Shown: positions 58,020 through 64,000 of the stretch, piece after piece
Layout: the number at the start of each line of letters is the position of its first letter
How positions within the stretch are numbered: position 1 is the first letter of the stretch
Source of the DNA: Alphaproteobacteria bacterium
Lineage (GTDB): Bacteria; Pseudomonadota; Alphaproteobacteria; Reyranellales; Reyranellaceae
Reading direction: 5' to 3'
Length of the DNA stretch: 64,000 nucleotides
Assembly (NCBI GenBank): GCA_019635875.1
Contig: JAHBYP010000006.1
Span: forward strand, 1 to 64,000
Program-made: the position numbers and the translations under genes
Notes under the pieces: model-generated
What the model was told of the DNA's origin: nothing
The model's database searches: none
The model's input: the letters and a program-made list of their open reading frames with translations, nothing else

Positions 58020-58847
58020 TCACGCCGCTTTCTTCAGCCGGAAGTCGTAGCTCAACCTGCCGCGGTCGTTGGCGGCGCCAAAGTCGCTGATCAGCGCTTC
58101 CTTGACGCCGAATACCACGTCGCTGTCGAGGTACTGATCGCCGCGCACGAAGAGGTGGGTGATGACCTGGCGGTGGCCCGGGGCCTGGACCCAGAAATGC
58201 AGGTGGCCCGGCCGCCACGGGTGGCGGCCCATGGCGCGCAGGAGCTCGCCCACCGGGCCGTCGTCGGGGATCGGGTAGCAGGCGGGCAGCGTGGTCTCGA
58301 ACCAGAAGCGGCCCGCGGCGTCGCTCTTCAGCCGGCCGCGCAGATTGTGCTTCGAGCCGTCGCCCATCTGCGAATCGTAGCCGCCGTCGGGCGAGGCCTG
58401 CCAGCAATCGATCTGCGCACCCGAAATCGGCGTGCCGTCCTCCGACAGCACGCGGCAATCGACGTCGATGCGCTTACCCGCAATCCCGGGAGAAATATCG
58501 CCGCCATTGGCGATGATCGGCGGGTTCTCGCGGAAGAACGGGCCGAGCACCGTCGACTCGGTGGTGTTGCCGGCGCTGGGATTGGCGATGGCGTCGACCA
58601 GCATCGACACGCCCATGGTGTCGGACAGCAGGATGTACTCCTGGCGCTTGTCGTCGCACCATTTGCCGACCTCGGTGAGGAACTGGATGCCCTTCATCCA
58701 TTCCTCCGGCGTCAGCCGCGTCTCGCGCACGAAGGCGTGCACGTGGCGGATCAGGCCGCTCATCACCTCGCGCAGGCGCGGATCGCAATCCTCGCCCATG
58801 CGGGCGACGACTTCCTCGGTGAGGTTGGCCTCGGTGAAGTTGCGCAT
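58020..58847 (-). CDS. Intradiol ring-cleavage dioxygenase (hydroxyquinol 1,2-dioxygenase-like)
   Basis: A 275-residue iron(III) dioxygenase that opens catechol-type rings between the hydroxyls. The N-terminal helical domain resembles catechol/hydroxyquinol dioxygenases. The iron ligands are tyrosines in the GGYDSQ and PACYPIPDDGP segments and histidines in HPWRPGHLHF. It fits hydroxyquinol 1,2-dioxygenases best. It is flanked by a nitroreductase-type gene and a periplasmic binding protein in one minus-strand operon. Confidence 0.9.
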   Translation of the reverse strand: MRNFTEANLTEEVVARMGEDCDPRLREVMSGLIRHVHAFVRETRLTPEEWMKGIQFLTEVGKWCDDKRQEYILLSDTMGVSMLVDAIANPSAGNTTESTVLGPFFRENPPIIANGGDISPGIAGKRIDVDCRVLSEDGTPISGAQIDCWQASPDGGYDSQMGDGSKHNLRGRLKSDAAGRFWFETTLPACYPIPDDGPVGELLRAMGRHPWRPGHLHFWVQAPGHRQVITHLFVRGDQYLDSDVVFGVKEALISDFGAANDRGRLSYDFRLKKAA

Positions 58848-58874
58848 CGCGATCCCTCCCTCAGGATCCATGGC

Positions 58875-59456
58875 TCACATCAGCGTGCAGGCGTCCTCGA
58901 AGGCGAGGCGCGGGCTGCGCGCGAAGAGCTTCGTCGGATCACCGTAGCCGATATTGCACAGGAAGTTCGACTTGAAGCGGCCGTCGGGGAAGAAGGTCTC
59001 GTCGACCAGTGCGTTGTTGAAGCCGCTCATGGCGCCGATGTCGAGGCCCAGCGCGCGCGCGGCGATGATCAGGTAGGCGCCCTGCAGCGTGCCGTTGCGC
59101 ACCGCGGTGGGCATCGCTGCCGGCGTGCCCTTGAACCAGTTGATGGCGTCCTGGTTGTGCGGAAACTGGCGCGGCAGGTTCTCGTAGAACTGCGTGTCGT
59201 AGGCGACGAGCACGGTCACCGGCGCTTCCATGGTCTTGGCCGTGTTGCCCTCCGACAGCGCCGGCCTGAGCTTCTCCTTGCCCTCCCTGGTGCGGATGAA
59301 GAGGAAGCGCGCCGGCTGCGAGTTGGCCGAGGTCGGGCCCATCTTGACGATCTCGTAGATGGCGCGGATCTGCTCGTCAGTCACCGGCTTCGGCAGCCAG
59401 CCGTTCTGCGTGCGCGCCGTGCGGAAGAGCAGGTCGAGGGATTTGTCGTCGAGCAT
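58875..59456 (-). CDS. Nitroreductase family protein (RutE/HadB-like, malonic semialdehyde reductase type)
   Basis: A 193-residue FMN-dependent reductase. The segments [36 protein letters not shown] and [16 protein letters not shown] match RutE/HadB proteins, which reduce 3-carbon semialdehydes or enoates. In this operon it may act on products of aromatic ring cleavage. It lies 27 bases upstream of the dioxygenase gene. Confidence 0.9.
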   Translation of the reverse strand: MLDDKSLDLLFRTARTQNGWLPKPVTDEQIRAIYEIVKMGPTSANSQPARFLFIRTREGKEKLRPALSEGNTAKTMEAPVTVLVAYDTQFYENLPRQFPHNQDAINWFKGTPAAMPTAVRNGTLQGAYLIIAARALGLDIGAMSGFNNALVDETFFPDGRFKSNFLCNIGYGDPTKLFARSPRLAFEDACTLM

Positions 59457-59493
59457 GTGAACGCCGGGCTCCGAATGCGGTGAGTCGACGCGA

Positions 59494-60855
59494 TTAATCC
59501 ATGCCGTAGGTCGCCGCGTCGAGCCGAAAGGCGAGTCCCTGCCAGTCCCGTGCGCCGGTATCGAGCCGGTAACGGTTGGCGTCGACGATCTCGCGGTACA
59601 GCGCCATCGCCGCGCGCTCGTCGAGCGCCTCGACGTCGCGGCCTAGATGCTCGGCCATCAGATCGCAGCGCAGCCGGCGCGCGATGTCGGGGTCGTGGAA
59701 CGCGGCATTGAGCTCGGTGCTGCCTTCGAGCGAGAAGGCGTGCAGGTTGCACGAGCCGATGGTCGCCCAGGCATCGTCGACGATCATCACCTTGTCGTGG
59801 ACGTAGATGCCGTAGGGTTCGCCCCTGGCGGTGTGGCCCTGGATGCCGGCCATGCGGAAGTTCACGTAGCGATCGAGCACGCCCAGCTGCTGAAACAGCG
59901 CCTGCCGCTCGCCGCGCCGGCGCGCTTCGCGCACGAAGGGCTCGACCTCGGCCGGCACCAGCATGACGACATCGACGCCGCGTTGCAGCGCCGCCTCGAG
60001 CCGTCCGGCCACGGCGACGATCGGCACCGACTGGTTCTCGATGTAGATCGTGCGCCGGGCGGCATCGATGGCGCGCAGGTACTGGTCGAGGATCGAGCGC
60101 TCGCCGCCGGCGATGTCGAAGACCCGTCCGCCCGGCGTCGCGGTGCCGTCGCGATAGCGGCCGGCATGGACAGTGCGCTGGATCTGCACCGGCGCCGTGC
60201 CGCGCGGCGGCGAGAGCCTGGTCGGAAAGGGCAGCTGGTCGTCGCCGGTATGGCCCCAATGGCCGTCCTCGACGTCGCGCTCGCTGGCCTCGTTCCAGCG
60301 CTGCACAAAATTGTGGTGCACGTCGGTGGAAGCGGGGCCGGCGATCTCGAGATAGAGATCGTGGCGCTCGCCGGGCCCGGGATGGCCCGGCACGGACTCG
60401 CCGCGCAGGGTCATGTTGACGCCGCCGACGAACGCGATCTCGCGGTCGTGGCCGGCGTCGATCAGCCAGCTCTTCTGGTGCTGGCAATAGGCGTCGTGCG
60501 TGCGATCCCAGCGGATGCGCCAGCCTGTGCCGCGCGCGCCCAGGAACTCGCGGTCGAGCGCCGTGCCGCGGAAGGCGGTAGCATTGCCCTCGTGGCTGTT
60601 GGGCCGCCAGAAGATCACCCGCACGTCGAGGCCGCGCGCGGCGGCGCGATCGAGCACGTCGAAGAACGAGCCGCGCGCGTCGGGCATGCGGAAGTCGATG
60701 GTGGCGAAGGCGGCGCAGATCCACACGCTGTGCCGCGCGCTCTCGACCGCCTCGCAGATGCGGCGGAACACCGGCGTGCCGTCGATCAGCGGACGCAGCG
60801 CATTGCCGGGGCGGACGGGGTAGGAGCCCGACTCGACGAAGGGGACGTGGCTCAT
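59494..60855 (-). CDS. Phospholipase D-like protein (cardiolipin synthase-like)
   Basis: A 453-residue member of the phospholipase D superfamily with two HKD motifs: HQKSWLID...GGVN in the first half and [18 protein letters not shown] in the second. There is no signal peptide or membrane anchor. It could be a phosphatidyltransferase or a phosphodiesterase. It lies 38 bases upstream of the nitroreductase gene on the same strand. Confidence 0.9.
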   Translation of the reverse strand: MSHVPFVESGSYPVRPGNALRPLIDGTPVFRRICEAVESARHSVWICAAFATIDFRMPDARGSFFDVLDRAAARGLDVRVIFWRPNSHEGNATAFRGTALDREFLGARGTGWRIRWDRTHDAYCQHQKSWLIDAGHDREIAFVGGVNMTLRGESVPGHPGPGERHDLYLEIAGPASTDVHHNFVQRWNEASERDVEDGHWGHTGDDQLPFPTRLSPPRGTAPVQIQRTVHAGRYRDGTATPGGRVFDIAGGERSILDQYLRAIDAARRTIYIENQSVPIVAVAGRLEAALQRGVDVVMLVPAEVEPFVREARRRGERQALFQQLGVLDRYVNFRMAGIQGHTARGEPYGIYVHDKVMIVDDAWATIGSCNLHAFSLEGSTELNAAFHDPDIARRLRCDLMAEHLGRDVEALDERAAMALYREIVDANRYRLDTGARDWQGLAFRLDAATYGMD

Positions 60856-60881
60856 GGAATTCCGTGCTCGAAATGCTCTGC

Positions 60882-60948
60882 TGTCATCCCGAACATCGCG
60901 AGGGATCTTTCGCTGGTCTCAAGATCCCTCGCTGCGCTCGGGATGACA
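60882..60948. repeat. Dispersed inverted repeat, family A copy 7
   Basis: TGTCATCCCGAACATCGCGA to CGCTGCGCTCGGGATGACA. It lies between the YjbR gene and the phospholipase D-like gene, both on the minus strand. Confidence 0.8.
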
Positions 60949-60977
60949 GTGGCGGCTCGACCTGTCGGGACCATGTT

Positions 60978-61382
60978 CTAGAACGGCTCGTCGAAGGCGG
61001 AGCGTCGCTTCGTCGTCGGCCGCGGCGGCGGGGCGAAGCCGAGCGACAGCTGCGTCTTGCGCGGCAGCCTGGCGGCGATGACCTGGTGGGCGCGGCGCAG
61101 ATAGGCCTTCAGCATCTCCTCCTCGAGCTTCTCGGGATGCTCCACCGCCACCCAGCGGGCGCGCGCGAGATAGGGGCAGGGCCGGAAGCCGGGCGCCTCC
61201 TTCAGCGAGTCGTAGTGCGCGTCGTCGGCCTTGAACCACGCCTCGCGTCGCTTCTTCTCGCGCGGTGGCAGCATGCAGAACATCCTGCCGCCGACCTTGA
61301 AGACGATGACGCCTTCCCACTGCACCACGCGCGTGGCCCTGGGCAGCCTGCGGCAGAAGCGATCGATCGTCGCGCCGTCCAT
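60978..61382 (-). CDS. MmcQ/YjbR family protein
   Basis: A 134-residue protein of the MmcQ/YjbR family, a small fold proposed to bind DNA. TRVVQWEGVIVFKVGGRMFCMLPP and the basic REKKRREAWFKAD segment are typical, as is CPYLARARWVAVE. Function is not established. It is divergent from epmA with 85 bases between starts. Confidence 0.86.
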   Translation of the reverse strand: MDGATIDRFCRRLPRATRVVQWEGVIVFKVGGRMFCMLPPREKKRREAWFKADDAHYDSLKEAPGFRPCPYLARARWVAVEHPEKLEEEMLKAYLRRAHQVIAARLPRKTQLSLGFAPPPRPTTKRRSAFDEPF

Positions 61383-61467
61383 TCCATGCCATCCGTCTGG
61401 CGAGAACCGGCGGGAGAATGGTTCGATTCGCACCTGCCGTCGAGCGCGGCGTGCTAGCCTCGCGACC

Positions 61468-62523
61468 ATGAGTGCGGATATCGCAGGCGCGCCGGATTGG
61501 CGGCCCGACCGGCTGGGGCGCAGGCTGCCCGCGCTGCTGGCACGCGGCCGCATCCTGGCGGCCCTGCGCGCCTGGTTCGCGGGAGAGGGTTTCGTCGAGA
61601 TCGAGACGCCGGTCCTGCAGGTCTCCCCCGGCATGGAGGTGCACCTGCGCGCCTTCGCCAGCGAGCTGGTCGGTCCCGACGATTCGCGCAGGAAGCTCTA
61701 TCTCCACACCTCGCCCGAATTCGCGATGAAGAAGCTGCTGGCCGGCGGCGTGCCGCGCCTGTTCCAGTTCGCCCGCGTCTTTCGCAACGGCGAGCGCTCG
61801 GACCTGCACCATCCAGAGTTCACCATGCTCGAATGGTACCGTGCCGGCGCGACCTATCGCGACCTGATGGACGATTGCGAGACGCTGCTTCGCGCGGCGA
61901 CCAGGGCCGCCGGCACAGGGCGCCTGGCATGGCGCGGCGCGGGATGCGACGTCAGCGGCCCGTTCGAGCGGCTGAGCGTGGCTGAGGCCTTCCACCAATA
62001 TGCCGGCATCGACCTCTTGGCCACGGCGCCCGATCCGCACGCGCCCGACGTCGCGCTGCTGTCGCGCGCCGCGCGCTCGATCGGCATCCGCACGTCGGAC
62101 GGCGACACCTGGGAGGACGTGTTCTTCCGCGTCATGCTGGAGCGCGTCGAGGGCAGGCTGGGCTTCGGCCGGCCGACTATCCTGTGCGACTACCCGGTGT
62201 CGATGGCGGCGCTGTCGCGGCCCAGGCCCGACGATCCGCGCCTGGCCGAGCGCTTCGAGCTCTATGCCTGCGGCGTGGAGCTGGCCAACGCCTTCGGCGA
62301 GCTCACCGACGCCGCCCAGCAGCGCGAGCGCTTCGAGGCGGACATGGCCCTGAAGCAGGCGCTCTATGGCGAGCGCTATCCGATCGACGAGGACTTCCTC
62401 GCCGCGCTGGAGCACGGCCTGCCGGACTGCGCAGGCATCGCGCTGGGCTTCGATCGCCTGGCAATGCTCTGCCTCGGCGCCGAGCGCATCGAGGACGTGC
62501 TGTGGCTGCCGGTGGCGCGGTGA
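61468..62523 (+). CDS. epmA: EF-P lysine ligase EpmA (PoxA/GenX/YjeA)
   Basis: A 351-residue lysyl-tRNA-synthetase-like enzyme lacking the anticodon-binding domain; it attaches (R)-beta-lysine to EF-P. The class II motifs are present: FVEIETPVLQVSPG (42-55), FRNGERSDLHHPEFTMLEWY (105-124) and the C-terminal GIALGFDRLAML. EpmB, the aminomutase that makes beta-lysine, is not in the window. EF-P with a modifiable lysine is encoded 4.6 kb away. The ATG at 61468 is preferred; upstream in-frame codons overlap the divergent YjbR gene. Confidence 0.94.
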   Translation: MSADIAGAPDWRPDRLGRRLPALLARGRILAALRAWFAGEGFVEIETPVLQVSPGMEVHLRAFASELVGPDDSRRKLYLHTSPEFAMKKLLAGGVPRLFQFARVFRNGERSDLHHPEFTMLEWYRAGATYRDLMDDCETLLRAATRAAGTGRLAWRGAGCDVSGPFERLSVAEAFHQYAGIDLLATAPDPHAPDVALLSRAARSIGIRTSDGDTWEDVFFRVMLERVEGRLGFGRPTILCDYPVSMAALSRPRPDDPRLAERFELYACGVELANAFGELTDAAQQRERFEADMALKQALYGERYPIDEDFLAALEHGLPDCAGIALGFDRLAMLCLGAERIEDVLWLPVAR

Positions 62524-62526
62524 TCA

Positions 62527-62586
62527 TGGGAGCGCCGGCGTCCCGCCGGCATCATGAGAAGAGCCGACGGGACGCCGGCGCTCCCA
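62527..62586. repeat. Inverted repeat, family C copy 3
   Basis: TGGGAGCGCCGGCGTCCCGC (62527 onward) and its complement ending GGCGCTCCCA at 62586 enclose a short AT-richer spacer. It lies between the convergent epmA and OmpA-lipoprotein genes. Confidence 0.8.
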
Positions 62587-62587
62587 G

Positions 62588-63043
62588 TCAGATCACGTAC
62601 AGATCGCAGTACCTGTTGTGCGTCAGCGGCATGTCGCCTGGGCGCGCGCTGACAGTCGTGGCGCCGGCCGGCGTGCCCAGCCGCGTGGCGCCGGGCGTGC
62701 CGGTGCGCAGCCGCCCCGGATCGATGCCGGCGTTGATCAGGATGTCGCGCATGGTGCGGGCACGGCGCTGGCTCAGGCCCTGATTGAATTGCGGGCTGCC
62801 CTTGGCGTCGGTATGGCACTCGATCATCACCGGCCGGCCGCGGCTCTCGCCGCGCAGCAGCGCGACGTCACGCGCGAAGCGATGCGCCGTCTCGACATGC
62901 GCGCGATAGCCCAGCGCGCTGGTGCGATCGAAGGTGACGCGGCTGAGCAGCAGGCGCGACGATCCCGCCTCGCCGGAATCGCCGGCGATGCATCCCGTCG
63001 CCAGCGCGCACAGCAGCAGCAGCGGCGCGCGCACGGCGCTCAC
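62588..63043 (-). CDS. OmpA-domain lipoprotein
   Basis: A 151-residue precursor. The start is a GTG whose last bases overlap the thiE stop (GTGA), so it is translationally coupled. A signal peptide with lipobox LATGC (about 14-18) precedes an OmpA-like domain (about 33-150, [27 protein letters not shown]). It probably tethers the outer membrane to peptidoglycan. The domain ends NRYCDLYVI instead of the usual RRVELR, which is slightly divergent. Confidence 0.83.
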   Translation of the reverse strand: MSAVRAPLLLLCALATGCIAGDSGEAGSSRLLLSRVTFDRTSALGYRAHVETAHRFARDVALLRGESRGRPVMIECHTDAKGSPQFNQGLSQRRARTMRDILINAGIDPGRLRTGTPGATRLGTPAGATTVSARPGDMPLTHNRYCDLYVI

Positions 63044-63687
63044 CGCGCCAGCTCGCCGAAGATCGTTTCGAAGGCCCGCACCGCAGCGGTCGGCCCCTCG
63101 GGATGACCCCACACGCCGTTGGCGACAGCGAGAAAATCGGCCCCGGCCTCGACCAGGGGGCGGCAATTCTCCGTGGTGATGCCGCCGATGGCGACCGACG
63201 GCACGGTCATCATCTCGTCCCACCACTCGAGGATGTCGAGCGGCGCCGGCGTCGTGGCGCTCTTGGTCGACGAGGTGAAGAAGGCGCCGAAGGCGACGTA
63301 GTCGGCGCCGGCCTCGGCGGCCTCCATCGCCAGGTGGCGCGAGGCCTTGCAGGTGACGCCGACGATGCGATCGGGCCCCAGCAGCCGGCGCGCCTCGGCG
63401 TAGGGCGTATCCTCCTGGCCGACATGCACGCCGTCGCAGTCGAGCTTCAGCGCCAGGTCGGGCCGGTCGTTCATGATCAGCGCCACGTCGCGCAGCTGGC
63501 AGATCGGCCGCAGCACGTCGGCGGCGCGCGCGATGTGGTCGTCGCCGACATCCTTCAGTCTCAGCTGCAGCACCGCCACGTCGCCGCCCTCGAGCGCCGC
63601 GCGCAGCTCGTCGGCGAAGATCTGCGGATGCGGCAGCGCCGGTGGCGTGATCAGGTAGAGCCGGCAGCGCTGCGCCTGGTTGCTCAC
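63040..63687 (-). CDS. thiE: Thiamine phosphate synthase
   Basis: A 215-residue enzyme joining the pyrimidine and thiazole moieties to thiamine phosphate. The TIM-barrel motifs are visible: [62 protein letters not shown] is the start and overlaps the fba stop by GTGA, and its own stop overlaps the next gene in the same way. The chain is of usual length. Its position after fba is conserved in alphaproteobacteria. Confidence 0.93.
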   Translation of the reverse strand: MSNQAQRCRLYLITPPALPHPQIFADELRAALEGGDVAVLQLRLKDVGDDHIARAADVLRPICQLRDVALIMNDRPDLALKLDCDGVHVGQEDTPYAEARRLLGPDRIVGVTCKASRHLAMEAAEAGADYVAFGAFFTSSTKSATTPAPLDILEWWDEMMTVPSVAIGGITTENCRPLVEAGADFLAVANGVWGHPEGPTAAVRAFETIFGELAR

Positions 63688-64000
63688 ATCTTGCCCTGGT
63701 AGATGGCGATGATCTTATCGAGCATGTCGATCGCCTCGGCGCGCGGGCGCTGGAAGGTGTTGCGGCCGATGATCGAGCCGTTGGCGCCGCCGTCGCGCAA
63801 TCCACGGATCTCGTTGTAGAGGCCGTCGAGATCCTTGGCCTCGCCGCCGGAGAACACGACGATGCGCCTTCCGTTGAAGGTCGCCTTCATCACGTGCTCG
63901 ATGCGCTTGGCGAGCGTCGAGCCGTCGACCTTGGCCTTCTCGTAGGCGGCCTTGGCCTCGGGCTGCCACAGCACGTCGGTCGGCGGCTTGACCTTGATGA
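63684..64000 (-). CDS. Class I fructose-bisphosphate aldolase, C-terminal part
   Basis: The 3' end of a gene that runs off the window. The visible 105 residues ([54 protein letters not shown]) match the C-terminus of DhnA-type class I aldolases, which cleave fructose-1,6-bisphosphate with a Schiff-base lysine. It heads the thiE-OmpA lipoprotein unit with a 4-base overlap into thiE. Confidence 0.9.
   Translation of the reverse strand, partial: IKVKPPTDVLWQPEAKAAYEKAKVDGSTLAKRIEHVMKATFNGRRIVVFSGGEAKDLDGLYNEIRGLRDGGANGSIIGRNTFQRPRAEAIDMLDKIIAIYQGKM

Noticed and set aside
1..64000. tRNA or rRNA genes
   Set aside because: I scanned intergenic stretches for T-loop-like GTTCGAATC patterns and conserved rRNA segments and found none; short degenerate tRNAs could still be missed by eye.

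Overview
The window is about 64 kb of GC-rich, densely coded DNA from an alphaproteobacterial chromosome. The assignment rests on gene families typical of that class: the DUF1013 cell-cycle regulator TrcR, a DUF1192 protein, an Hsp20 gene with an alphaproteobacterial-type RpoH promoter and a ROSE-like thermometer, and an efp-inositol monophosphatase-OmpA-MotA/ExbB neighbourhood with thiE-fba nearby. Abundant CaiB/acyl-CoA genes and Bug-type binding proteins suggest a free-living soil or water heterotroph, perhaps near Reyranella or other Rhodospirillales; the order is an inference. No rRNA, tRNA, CRISPR array, prophage or intact insertion sequence was seen.

Layout. 0-6 kb: greA behind a terminator-like hairpin, a CoA-transferase/enoyl-CoA hydratase pair, a divergent Lrp-type regulator/trxB pair and a LysR gene. 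5.7-9.5 kb: a structured candidate RNA with a strong terminator, a protein with faint similarity to ExoY/edema-factor cyclases, and ligD without Ku. 9.5-17 kb: acyl-CoA genes, a core-only glycyl-tRNA-synthetase-like protein, a propeller protein, and a HTH regulator divergent from a DUF899 operon. 17-24 kb: a Bug receptor, msrP, an Mpo1-like protein, a probable selenocysteine-containing thioredoxin-fold protein, an EF-G-like GTPase and trcR. 24-34 kb: LysR/TauE, oxidoreductases, bdhA, metY, hydrolases and a DUF169/2H pair. 34-38 kb: a decayed toxin-antitoxin locus, an alcohol dehydrogenase, two tandem HExxH proteins and the heat-shock gene. 38-48 kb: a Bug receptor, a 2OG oxygenase, cytochrome c, a divergent SRAP protein, small proteins, two related GNAT genes (one frameshifted), rpmE, MAPEG and an orphan RHH antitoxin with its operator. 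48-64 kb: cyaY, an ABC exporter, a thioesterase, a MotA/MotB-like envelope pair, an OmpA protein, inositol monophosphatase, efp, an aromatic-ring cleavage pair, a phospholipase D-like protein, epmA, an OmpA lipoprotein, thiE and the end of fba.

The most interesting signal is at 19946-20380 on the minus strand. A reading frame with a good ribosome-binding site and a Tat-like signal peptide is interrupted only by a TGA at codon 41, exactly where the first cysteine of a CxxC thioredoxin motif belongs. The 20 bases that follow at the right distance fold into a hairpin with a bulged U at position 17 and G-U at loop positions 23-24, the layout of the E. coli fdhF SECIS element. Ordinary gene calling misses this gene.

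At least six families of dispersed inverted repeats sit between genes, often between convergent genes or inside apparent operons. The two dominant families have eight and four copies here.
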